From Gordionus sp. m RMFG-2023 (Eukaryota > Nematomorpha > Gordioida > Chordodea > Parachordodidae), in NCBI RefSeq assembly GCF_954871325.1, contig NC_088776.1, positions 62,830,954 through 62,894,953 on the forward strand: 64,000 nucleotides of DNA. Direction: 5' to 3'. The notes beneath the pieces were generated by a model that searched no databases, was not told where the DNA came from, and saw only the letters and a list, made by a program, of their open reading frames with translations. The position numbers and the translations under genes were made by a program. Shown piece after piece: positions 11,247-37,139 of the stretch. How positions within the stretch are numbered: position 1 is the stretch's first letter; each line of letters opens with the position of its first letter.

Positions 11247-12331
11247 CAGAGTTGTTAAAGTATCTAATACTGTATCTAGATATAAAAATGTAGTATCTGT
11301 ATCTAGATAGATTTTTAAGAAAAGTATCTGTATCTGTATCTAGATATTTTTTTAGAGTTATCTGTATCTGTTTTAGATACTTTTAAGATACATTTTATAT
11401 ACCCCTTTTTTTATTGTAAATAAAAATATTTGACTGTAAAATTTATTTTATTTCATCTGTTTACCACTCTTAGATGCCTTACTTAAAGGGATTGAGGATA
11501 GGTAAATTAATATATAAAATTAAAAATATTTAATAATTCTAGGTTTATTGTGACCTTATGTGAAGATGATAATATTATAGCAACCATGCTCCACCCTTTT
11601 TTAAACTTCATTGGACATGGTTGCAAATGGAAGAAAATCTTAATAAAAAAACAATTGATACAAAGATAGGCTGGTGAATTATCAAAGTCATCAACTGACT
11701 GCAAGCAAATAACCTGCCAAAAAAAACAAATAATTTAATTTCAGATTTTTTTCAGTGCCCTACAGCAGATATAATTTCTAATAATGTAAATTTTGATAAT
11801 CAACAAATTTTAAATAATTTTTTCAAAAATGAATGTAGAGATTTTAGCATTTTTAAAGAATACCCTGATATAAAATTGTTATTTATTAAATATAACACTA
11901 CAATTCCTTCAAGCGCCCCTGTGGAAAGACTATTTAGTGTTGCTAAAAATGTCTTTACAGATAAACGAAGGATGCCTAAATGATCAAAATTTTGAAAATA
12001 TTTTATTACTGAAATCTAATAATTATTTATAATTATTTAATCATATATTTTCATATATTATATTAAAATCATTATTTTAGTTATATTCTGATAAATGTTA
12101 TATCGCGTCAATAAATTTTTTAGCTCATTTCATGAATTTTCACAATATAATATTAATTTAGCTTTATGCAAACCTATAAGAGCATAATAAAAATGTATCT
12201 GTATATAGATACATTTAAAAATTGTATCTGTATCTTGATAACTTTTTAGATGCTGTATCTGTATCTAGATAACTTTTGAGACTATGTATCTGTATCTAAA
12301 TCCATTTAAAAAGTATCTTTTAACAACTCTG
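11247..12331 (+). mobile_element. hAT element, 1.1 kb, internally deleted
   Basis: Ends CAGAGTTGTTAAAGTATC and its inverse, followed by many subterminal GTATCTGTATCTAGATA motifs, with a perfect 8-bp duplication ATTGTAAT (11239-11246 and 12332-12339). A + strand remnant at about 11820-12030 carries the hAT dimerisation block SSAPVERLFSVAKNVFTDKR, then LNDQNFENILLLKSNN after one frame change. Most of the transposase is missing. Confidence 0.93.
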
Positions 12332-12602
12332 ATTGTAATTAATATTAGTTTAATATGCTGCCATGATACATTTATATATATCATTAAAAATTGTGTTTTA
12401 TACTACAGGGTAATTAAAAAATCCAGTTTTAGTGAAAAAATAAAATCTAGTGCATCATGTTTTATAATGAAGGTACTGAATGAATAATGGCAAGTGGTCT
12501 TTATTACAAATGTTCATTAAAATAATTTTATTATTAATCTAACTTGATTTAACTTAAAAGTTTTTCAAATTATGGTGAAAAAATTTAGATATATATTACC
12601 AC

Positions 12603-13145
12603 TTTATCATTTAGAAAGATAAATAATTCAAATATTTTATCTTGTGCAAACATTTGATCAGCCTCTTGTATCACTTGTTCTAAATCTAAAAAGAATGGAT
12701 ATATTTAATCTACATATCTTTATAAAAAAAACTTTTATTATCCATTTTGGTAGCAAAAATAACTGGGTAAGCCAATAAAATATAAGAAAATGTTAAAGGA
12801 AATATAAATTTATCATTAAAATAATCTCTATAATATCTATATTGATTATTATTATTATCATTAATTTGGTTATAAGAATTATTAATTAAATAATCTAAAT
12901 CATTTTTCAAAAATATTGCACTTATATTTTTAGAACGAAAAAATTTTTGAAAATTTAAAACATATTTCATAAAGAATGTACTGTGCCAGCATAAAAAAAA
13001 GAGAAAATCGTAAACTGTCACCTGTTAAATAATTTAATTGGTATTAGATTTATTTTAAAGATTATGGCTTTCTAACTGAGATTTTAGATCAATAATAATA
13101 AAACGGTTGTCTCCCTCTATGATAAAACGGGTAGTGGTATATTAT
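12603..13145 (-). CDS. candidate host-gene exons, unidentified
   Basis: Three adjacent - strand pieces look more protein-like than the surrounding AT-rich DNA. The first (about 13145-13082) reads TTRFIIEGDNRFIIIDLK. The second (13021-12733), after an AACAG acceptor, reads a hydrophobic segment, an Asn-rich loop and FPLTFSYILLAYPVIFATKM. The third (12685-12603), after a TTTTTAG acceptor, reads LEQVIQEADQMFAQDKIF. Pieces two and three join in frame with GT-AG ends across an intron of under 50 bp. Piece two faintly recalls mitochondrial carrier homologs and piece three the EADxL pattern of RMDN proteins, but neither is convincing. Could be chance frames. Confidence 0.3.
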
Positions 13146-13181
13146 AATACAATTCCTTCTGGAATAATTAATTCTAGCATG

Positions 13182-13372
13182 TAGTGTTGTTAAAAAGCCC
13201 GTGGTCGGATTAAGATTATAACCAAAATAATATTGTGTAACCCTGATTATTTTGTTATTTGATGGCATAAGGGCTTTTACTTGATAATTGTGGCTTACAC
13301 AATATTATTTTGGCTAAAATCTAAATCAGTCCTTATTTTAAAAATCGACCCATATCGAGATTTTAACACATA
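13182..13372. mobile_element. hAT-type MITE with ATAATATTGTGTAA arms
   Basis: Starts TAGTGTTGTTAAAAAGCCC and ends TTTTAACACATA. Internal inverted arms are AACCAAAATAATATTGTGTAA and its inverse. Flanks CTAGCATG and CTTGCATC are an 8-bp duplication with two mismatches. Confidence 0.75.
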
Positions 13373-13399
13373 CTTGCATCCTATTTTTTGGAGTTTCAT

Positions 13400-16070
13400 T
13401 TTTGATTTATATCATCTGATAAAATTAATTATATTAAAAAGATATATTAATTTTGAAAGAGATGGATGATGAATAATATTTAATACGCTAAAAAAATAAA
13501 ATGTAAAGATAATTTATGTTTTAATTATTTTTTTTTAAAGAAAAAGAAGAAAAAATAGTAAAATTAATTATTTATGTATCGCTATCAAAGGCGATACTCC
13601 TAAATTTAAAAATCTCTCTTTCTTTGGATGGTTTTATTATTATTTTTTTACAATCACAAAATTATTTATATATGTATTTCATTAGAATTAAATCAAAATA
13701 ATTATTTATATGTACTATAAATATAAATTTGAATAAGAATAAAAATAAAATTTATTTAAATGTCGATACTCTTTAAGTTATACAAAAAACTTACTCAATA
13801 AAAGTTAACGTTAGAACATTCAACTCAAAAATGTTGATATATAAAGTATAAGGTTTATGGTGATTAAAAGACATAAAATTTAGCTCTGGGTTAATATTAG
13901 AAGATTAAGTTTTGACTATTGTCAATAATAGAGGGATAGACACTAAAAATAAAAGTATCTAAAATTAAAAGAATTGACACACATCTGGTTCTGTACTTTA
14001 TTTTATTAGCATAGGCGTAGACAGGGGCGGGGTGTGCCTTGGGAAAATTCCCCTTTTGACATTTTATAAATATCATTTTAAGTTGATAAAAAATATCCTA
14101 CTTAGCCTCCTCACCCCCAAAAATGTATTTATATACCTAAACAATAATTTGAAAAAAGTAAGAGTTAATAATTTTTTAAATTAAAACAAAATACTATAAT
14201 TCATATGAAAAAATATCTTTTGTATTAAAAAAAGTGGTAATAGAAAAATATTTTTATTATATCAAATATAAACAAGAGGAAAGTCTTAAGAAGTGCAATT
14301 TTATATAATATCCTTAAAATTACTAAAAAATAAATATGAGTATCAAATTTATTTTTATATTTTGATTTTTACTATTTTGTTAATCTTTTATTATCAATAC
14401 AAAATTTAAAAAAAATAAGATCAATATTAAACTAAATTTTAAAAAAAACAAATAATATTATAGTGAAAATTATATATATATTATAAAAATAAACTTTAAA
14501 ATATTTGAAAAAAGTACTCTAAAGAAGAGTGAATGCTTAAAATTGAATCGACAGATCAACCGACGAAGGCAAAATTATTCATTTGAGATCCCAGAGATTT
14601 GCCTCATTTTATCCCTATGGTTCTATTGAAATTAATTTAAGGAGAAAATAATGATTTTATTCTCTATTAATAAATTAATATATGAATCACCAAAAATATT
14701 AAACTTCGTATATACATCCTAAGAAAATAAAAATAAGAAATTGAAATATTAAATAACAATCATGTTAAAGGAGACGAGTGGCACATCATATTGAACCAGA
14801 TTGCATAGATGGAATAGTTAGATCGTAAGGGGTTATCACAATATATATTATAGACGCTAAAGCGATTACTGCGGAAATCTGCTGACCGGTATGGTGGGCA
14901 GCGATCAGAAGAAGTAGGATGAGATTGATGAGATTTAGGTGTATCTCTTATGAAAGGGAAATGAATCTAGGATTATATATGAATAAATAAATTCGCTAAT
15001 TAGATATAGTGTATAATAATTATAGATATTAAATTATAATATAATCACCTGTAGAGGTTAAATATAACACATCAGGATCAGCAATATTAATTATAATTTC
15101 CGGCATTGATTTCATATTATTAAAAGTTTATGAATGTATATTTTAACGATTGAAAAAAATCTGTGTATTTATAATTTAGTATAAGGGGATTAGTCTAGTC
15201 ATCAGCTATATTTTAAAATTATTTATATAAGTTTACTACATTTCAATAAATGTTTCTTGAATACATTTCGATAGTTCTTTCAAAATTTCAGATAAAATTT
15301 TTACCATTGATTCGTAAAAATAATTCGATAATGTTAAAGTTGCTTGAGTCATTCGAAACTTTAAATTAATTTAATGATTTTAATGTGTTCAAGGTTTTCT
15401 GGAATGATAACCCTTTTCTGAATTTAAGTTTAAAAAATAAGATATTTATATTGTAAAGTTTTATTCTTTTAGACATTTCTTAAACATTTTATTTTAATAT
15501 TAATAAATAAGGCTGACTCTAGCCTAATTTTTGTAAATATAGAACTTCCAATATTCCCATTGTTTATTTTATTTCAACTTCACCCTCCCCCTTTTTCCCC
15601 TCCCATAGTGAGTAATTAATAAATAGATTATGAACATGGAACAGTATATTGATGATTTAGAGAATCCATATTAAAGCCTACATTCTAAGTTTACTCTCAT
15701 ATAGTCTACATCCTTCCTACTCTGCCCAACTGAATAGTCAAGAAATAAACAGAGTTCATTATGTGTTTCAGGTTGTTGCCGTACGTAAGAGCAAAGCTAT
15801 ACTTTCTCATATGGTCACATTATGTATTGTATCTAACATTATGCTATAGGCATCTCCTTTTTTTTAATTAATATTTTTCCTTTACAAATAATATCTAAAT
15901 TAATTATAATAGCATAATATTATAGGTCCTTTATTAACTATTTGTTTACAAATCGATAAATCACTATTCTTCCTAGTGTTGTTTAGTGTAGTCAAAATTT
16001 TTAAATATTGATTTTTGCTTTTTTTATTCAATATATTCTAATTCTGCGTTTGTATTGTCAATTCATTTAA
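13400..16070. other. AT-rich spacer upstream of RAB2
   Basis: No gene recognised. A less AT-rich stretch at about 14770-14950 has a - strand frame of about 50 codons reading IAAHHTGQQISAVIALAS and IIYIVITPYDLTIPSMQ. It looks membrane-spanning but matches nothing I know. A pyrimidine-rich tract at 15575-15600 lies about 470 bp before the RAB2 start and could be near its promoter. Confidence 0.5.
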
Positions 16071-30647
<14,577 letters not shown>

Positions 30648-32317
30648 TTTATCGATTACCGGAAATACGACACAAACAAATCACGGGGACAAAATTTTGA
30701 TCTATTTTTTTGAAGAATCAAGCTAAACACAAAAGATTTTAATTTTTTTTAATAAAAATTCGAACCCAACCTCTTATTTTTTTACACCGCCCTCTTCCCT
30801 AAATATTTTCCCGGGAACTTCATTTTCGACATTTTTATATTTTAAAATTTAATATCGTTCTTGCATTTGTTTTTTATTCGTCGTTTTTTTTTAATTTTCA
30901 CTTTTTTCATTTTAATTTAGGCCTTCATTTTTGACGGGATTGACGTAATATTTCGATTAATTGAAAGTTAGAGAAGAATAATGATTATAAGTTCACCCCC
31001 TCCCTCCCCCGGATCTTGCTTAAGATCCAATAATCTAACTTATCGAAATATTTGATTTATCGAAAATATTTTACTCAATCAAAAAAAAAAATTTCTTAAA
31101 GAAAAACGAATTCTTATAAAAATTACGAAAAATCTTCTTTTTTTTCTGCTTTATAATTTTGAAAAAGATGATATATTATGTATCGTTAACCGACATTGTG
31201 GACCCAAAACACAAAAATGTATCTTTGAAATCTGCCCTGAATAAATATTATATATGTTTTATTTTTACTTTTTATCAACAAAGCAAACTTTTAAAAGCAT
31301 CAAATTTTTATAATAATTTATTCAATTTTAAGTCCCCTTCCTTACCCATAAATCAAAATAAAAATATATATTCGTAATTTATTTTCTTTTAAAGATTTTT
31401 TCTCGTGAAACTTTTAATTATATAATTTTATTTTTCATTATTTATGTTTATCCCTTCCCCCCCCCCTTCTTCTAATATGTTTTTATATAAAATTTATTAT
31501 ATTTAAATTTTAATATAATTATCGTTTAAAATTATATTTGATTATAAGTTTATAGTAAGTAAATAATATAATAAACAATTCTTTAATCCACATTATTATG
31601 TCGTTCATATATAAGATGTACCGGATATCCGGCCGTTTCCGATTTCCGGTATCGGATCTTTAAAAAAAATAAAATCCTTTTTATACGCAGTGTATGATGC
31701 ATTCATAATAATGCATTTAAAAGCGTCGTTGAATGCTAATCAGCTGTTTTAAAAAATATATATAATTACATTTTTTTATATTTTGTATAAATGTTTTACG
31801 AAGTAAATAATAAAAATAATGATGTTAAACTCACATTTTTTTCCTACCCTGGCTGATGGTCACGTGGTCTGGTGATCCTGTTTATTTTGGATTGGATTAT
31901 TAGAGTGGAATATGTCATTTCCGGCCATCGCCAGGAAGAAAATGGGCCTATCGAATTTCGGCTAATTTTAAAATAATCAATTACGCCATCCATTGTTAGG
32001 TATTTCCAAATCTTTTCAGTCGAGTGCAGTAACAATTTAAATATTTAAATTTGCGGCAGCCCTCGTCTTCCCGATTTTTTTGACATGCCGGAATTACTTT
32101 AAAAATAGGAGACATTTATGGTAGAGTTTTGGAACCCTTGTCTATGTGTGGTTTCGTCTTCGAATTTTATTTCTATTTTTTAATTACGGTTTCAAAAGAA
32201 AAATTCCCAAGTTCTGTTTAATAAAATAATTTTTTATCAGCCTTTCTAAAAATAGTGCATAAATCGGTTACTTTTTCCTTATAAGAGAGTTCTAAATTTT
32301 TTATAAACTATTCTGCG
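30648..32317. other. RAB2 3' region and spacer
   Basis: The AT-rich stretch directly after the stop is the likely 3' UTR; several AATAAA words make the polyadenylation site unclear. A 60-bp CAATGACATA-family fragment lies at 31690-31748. The - strand frame at 31844-32035 matches no family known to me. Confidence 0.5.
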
Positions 32318-32539
32318 TAGTGTTGTTAAACGGCTCGTTTTGAGCCGATTTTTTAAAACGGCTAACTCGGTACTTCAATCAGAAAAACGTTAAGAAAGCC
32401 TGAAAATTTTGCATAGAAGGAACAAAGGTCTCAACATATATTATAAAAATCTTGAGGCTAAGGCAATATTTTTCTGGCTAAAATAAGGAGTTAGCCGTTT
32501 TTAAAAATCGGCTCAAAAACGATACTTTTAACTACACAA
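32318..32539. mobile_element. hAT-type MITE copy
   Basis: Starts TAGTGTTGTTAAACGGCTCG and shares CGGCTAACTC arms with the 8150 copy. The right end is decayed. Flanks ATTCTGCG and ATTCCGCA differ at two positions. Confidence 0.75.
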
Positions 32540-33369
32540 ATTCCGCATAATTATTATTTAAGCAATATAGTTAGCTATTGGCTAAGTAGCGGCTAAATCT
32601 CCAATCGCCGTGACGAAGAAAATCTGCTAAATATTGAGATGCCATCTAAATATTTGCTTAACTTCTCTAAAAATTAAATAATATTCTTCGTTTTATTCTT
32701 CATAAATGATCATTTCGCCATATTAACTATATAAAGTTCGAATAATCGGAGAATCAATATCAAATCACCATTAAACAGGATTCAAGCTAATATAATTAGA
32801 TTCATGATTGATAATATTTTTCCAAGGAGGGGGGAGCATATGCCCTTTTGATCTGGAAACACTTGCCTCCTTTTTTAATTACATTTCCGGTTAGGGGGGG
32901 GGGTCAACAACATGGGAAGGTATATAAAGGTCAAGGCACTGACATAACATGCATTCGCTTCAATGATAGATTTTATTTCACCATATGTCTCTGTATGTTG
33001 TTTTTTATACCGAGTAGCCGCTAACAGAGTCGAACCCTTCTCGGTAGATAGAGTTAGAGTGTCAATTTCTATATGTATTTTCTCATCTGTTTTATCATAA
33101 TATTCTTAGTATTTTCCCTTACACTCCAATCACTTTAAGAAGCCTTAAAATTAGGAGTCCGATTTTGGCTTCGAATTTATTCGTGTCCATATTTATGTTA
33201 AACAACCAACTAGCGACTTATCCCCTAAAAAAAATTGTTTTACTCGTGGAGGCAAATGACTCCTAGTTGCTCCTCCCCCTTTATAAGGGAAATTTCAATT
33301 TAAAATGAGATATTAAATATCCGTTAATTAATATATTTTTTTAATGTTTAAATCAATGTCTACGTGAAC

Positions 33370-33692
33370 CAATGACATATAATAATTCCTAGACTGACTG
33401 TGCATTCATTAAAAGTGTACATCAATGAAAAACAGCTGGGGACGCCATTTTGATTACCCATTTCATTATTAAAAATTTTAATCGAGAGGCAATTTATTCC
33501 TATGTCTGACGCAAACTTTATTAAAGAATTGCCTGATCGTCAGAATAATAAGGAAGCACGTTATCAATTTAATAGTAGTTTTTAACATTAGAATAATTAC
33601 TATATGGGTTACCAAAATGGCGGGTTCAACTGTTTTGCATTCAAAGTCGCTTTCATATGTATCGTCGGTCTAGGTATTGTTATATGTCATTG
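33370..33692. mobile_element. MITE, CAATGACATA family, intact ends
   Basis: CAATGACATATAATAATTCC at the left and TATATGTCATTG at the right, flanked by a perfect ACGTGAAC duplication (33362-33369 and 33693-33700). Subterminal CCTAGACTGAC / GTCGGTCTAGG arms. Non-coding, 323 bp. Confidence 0.93.
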
Positions 33693-34612
33693 ACGTGAAC
33701 GGAATTGGTAGGAGCCATTTGCATCCTTTTAACATTCAATGTAGGGTATGGGCCTAAAGCAAATTTTTTTTTTAAATAATACAAAAAACCTAACCACATT
33801 TTAATAGGCGGAAATTAGACCTAACCCGATTAACTGTGTTCTTAAAGGTGATCGCAATACGCGTATTGACGGGAGCAAATCAGTTACCCTTATTAACCGA
33901 CCCTAATATCTAATAATATCGTCTGAAATTTCTAAGATGGATTTTCTACGCGTGCTGACACACATTTCCGGAAAAATGATACTTATATTTTCAAAAAAAA
34001 CGCACCAAATAAACGATCTAAATAAGCCCAATCATTTGGAGGGAAAAATAATTTTTGCCTTTTGGATGGGTTTGCAATCGAAATACATTTGATTAATCTA
34101 AGAAATTTTCAGATGAAGGAAAATTTTTTAAATTGGATGAAATTTATTTTTTAAAGAGAAGCAAATACCTCAAGTAAGGAATAGGATTGAGTTAGAGATA
34201 TATTTTAAAAGTAACGTTTAGATTAGTTTTTACTAAAATTTCATCCTTTGTATTAATTAACTGTCAAAATCTGACAGGTTATAGGTGATTAGAAGTAGAT
34301 GAATGGATAATCTAATAAATCATTATTTTAAGTAAATTTTAAGGCTATACTTCTAAATATCTAAAAATAACAATTGTTAAATTTTCGTTACTTTATAACA
34401 TAAAAAAAGAGAATTTAAATTATAAAAATTAAATTGTGGCCTGAATCAATTTTTTCGAATTTACAAAGTTTAGTTAATTTTTTTTAAGTTCGAAAATTTG
34501 TAAAATTTAATAAATTTTTGGCCCTAAAATTTATTGTTATACCAAAAAAATAAAAAGTAAGCCATAATTTATATTTTTTTTCAAATTATAATAAAAAAAT
34601 GAAGAGTTGTAT

Positions 34613-34805
34613 CAGAGACCGGCAGAGATACCATTAACACGGCCCGGCCCGGTTTTTTTCAGAAAATTTTTTTCGGCCCGGGCCGGGTTTTATATATTCG
34701 ACCCGGCCCGGATTTTTTTGAAAAAATTTCAAGCCCGACCCGGTCCGTGTATATTTTAAAAAAATTAAAACACGGCCGGACCCGAGCCGGGCCTTCAGGT
34801 CTCTG
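34613..34805. mobile_element. CCGG-rich MITE with 8-bp duplication
   Basis: Ends CAGAGACCGG and CAGGTCTCTG are near-inverses. Flanks AGTTGTAT and AGTTATAT (one mismatch) are an 8-bp duplication. Interior alternates CGGCCCGGCCCGG blocks with poly-T/poly-A. This is the best-bounded member of the CCGG-rich repeats in the window. Confidence 0.8.
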
Positions 34806-34813
34806 AGTTATAT

Positions 34814-36020
34814 TAATCGAAAATGAAAAGTTATTTAAATTAAATTTGTTGGGGGTAGAAAAACAATTTGATATAAGAATTTATAAAATTCCAAAAAAAA
34901 ATTTTTAAACGGAAGATCTTGGACACGTTTCACAGTTTTATAAAAAGTTAAGAAATTTCGGTTAAAATATATTTAGGACATAAAAAAAATTTTTTTATAT
35001 AAAAGTCAGAATTACATTTTTTTTTCTTAAAAAAAGCGAACGCATGACTTAAAGGGTACTGCTGCCAATTTTAAAGAAAAAAAATTTATTTTTGTGTTAA
35101 TAAACTCAAAAAAAAATGATAGCTGATAATATGTTTTTTTATTAAAATATAAAAAACTATATCATGATAAATTGTTATAAGAAATATTTTTATTGAGGCG
35201 TGTTTTGTTTGTTTGAAACAACAATGTTAGCGTTACTTAACTAAAATTGGTAGACGTTTTTTATTCGCGTTTAAAACAAAAGAGAAAATAACAACGTGTG
35301 TTTTTTATTTGAAAAAATGCAATTAATCCTTCTAAAATTTTTTTAAACTGAAATTAGAATGATTACTAATGGCCTAAGTGAGTGATAAATTTTTACTTAA
35401 TAAGGGGATAAAGTGTTAAACTTCTTCAATAAACTTTTTTTAGACTCCGTAAAACTTAATAATTTTTTTCTAATTGGCCTCTATTTTGATATTTTCCTCT
35501 GATCGACCTCAAAAATCGACATTTTCTCGCGACCTCGTGGGCAAAATTCCCACCGGGTCTTATGGCCAGTCAGCCCCTGCCTCCCCCCCTTCTTTTTTCG
35601 CAAAATAATAAATCGAGAGGTAATTTTTTTTCTCCTTGGGGAATTACCTTCGCTTACCATCTCATAATATAAGCTAAGAAATAACTATTTTACGCTGCAA
35701 AAGCAAAGATTAAATTTGGCATTTAAAATATGTAAAAAAAAAACAAAAATAGCAAAATTAGACCTTGCCATACGTCCCGCTCTAGGTCACACAATCCCGT
35801 CAGATAAATTTTTGTCAAGCGAAGAATAACGCGACCAAATGTCCCGCGAAATTAAAAAATTTCGACGGAAATGGAATCTTAAACTTTCATAAAAATCTCT
35901 AAGCACGTTTTTACGAAATTTAAGTAAATTGATATAGAAACCAGCTGTAATATATGATTCATATTTTATTTTGACAGCACAAATTTCTAAAATCTTCGTT
36001 GAGCTGTTTCTGACAAATAA
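34814..36020. other. AT-rich spacer without recognised gene
   Basis: No long frame, no repeat family member and no RNA gene seen. A less AT-rich patch around 35500-35900 has no recognisable product. Confidence 0.5.
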
Positions 36021-36027
36021 AATAGTC

Positions 36028-36232
36028 GTAGCATAAAACGGTTCGATTTGAGCCGATCTTTAAAAATGGCTGACTCAATATTTTAGCCAGAAAAATATCG
36101 TCTAAGCCCCGTGTTTAGTTGATAGATGTTCGACTCTTTGTTCCGCCTATGAACAAAAATTTTAGGGCCTGCATATTATTTTTCTGGTTAAAATATTGAG
36201 TTATGCCGTTTGAGCCGATTTACAACACTCTA
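36028..36232. mobile_element. hAT-type MITE, diverged copy
   Basis: Carries AAACGGTTCGATTTGAGCCG and ACTCAATATTTTAGCCAG as in the 8150 family and ends GATTTACAACACTCTA. The left tip is damaged. Confidence 0.65.
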
Positions 36233-36412
36233 CGCACAATAATTTTAAAACCATCATCCAATAATAGATATCAATATTCTAATCAAGTTCGAACATTTTG
36301 AAAGAATTGTAGCTTATGACATTGTTTGCAGAATTATCTCATTTAAAAATTTGATTAAATTTTTGAATTCCAATTAGAAAAAAAAATATATGCAATTATA
36401 CATATTCAATAT

Positions 36413-36589
36413 TAGTGTTTGTTAAAAATCCTGAATTAAAATTTTAGCCAAAATAATATTTATGTAAACCTCAAGATTAGCAAATAGATGTGTCCAAGCC
36501 TTTCTGCTAACTACGAGCAAAATATCCAGTCTTATATAATATTATTTTGGTTATAACCTTAATCGACTCGGTGCATGTTAATAACACTA
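36413..36589. mobile_element. hAT-type MITE with AATAATATTTATGTAA arms
   Basis: Starts TAGTGTTTGTTAAAAATCC and ends TTAATAACACTA. Flanks TTCAATAT and TTCAAACA are a partly preserved 8-bp duplication. Same subfamily as 13182 and 17373. Confidence 0.78.
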
Positions 36590-36785
36590 TTCAAACATCC
36601 CATACAAATGCGGCTATGGAGAGAATTTCTAGTTAAATGAATAAGACCTTGTCAAAAAAAATTTTTTTTTGGTTCTATTAGATGCCTAATTGATAGTAAA
36701 GCTGATATTTGACATCAGTTGGTTAAATTTATTTCAAAAGATAAGAAGCTTTTAAATAAAACAGATTCTTCCAGTAAATAATAGG
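36590..36785 (+). pseudogene. possible hAT dimerisation-domain remnant
   Basis: Reads TNAAMERIS followed by MNKTLSKK, resembling the NAxMERxFSxMNxxxSKxR block of some hAT transposases. It is interrupted and short. Confidence 0.35.
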
Positions 36786-36979
36786 TTTGTTTTTAATTTT
36801 ATCTAATATTTTGACAATGTAAAATGTGCATAATATTTAAATAAATATTGAAAAAATTTTGACAAAAAATAATTAGCCAATACTTATAAAAAAATAAATA
36901 AAAATAGGAATATGTTTTTTTATAGAAAATCTCTCAAACTCACATTTATAAAATGACATGTCTAAACAGAATCTGATCT

Positions 36980-37137
36980 GGTGTTGTTAAACGCCTCCAT
37001 CTTTTTAGCTAACTCAATATTCTAGTCAAAAAATATGGCGCAATCCTCATTGTTAATAGATGTCTTGCCTTATACATGCAAAACATTTAGGCTTGAGATA
37101 TTTGGTTAATATTGGGTTAGTCATTTAACAATACTAA
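36980..37137. mobile_element. hAT-type MITE, diverged copy
   Basis: GGTGTTGTTAAACGCCTCC at the left, TCATTTAACAATACTA at the right, with AGCTAACTCAATATT inside. Target duplication not clear. Confidence 0.65.
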
Positions 37138-37139
37138 TT

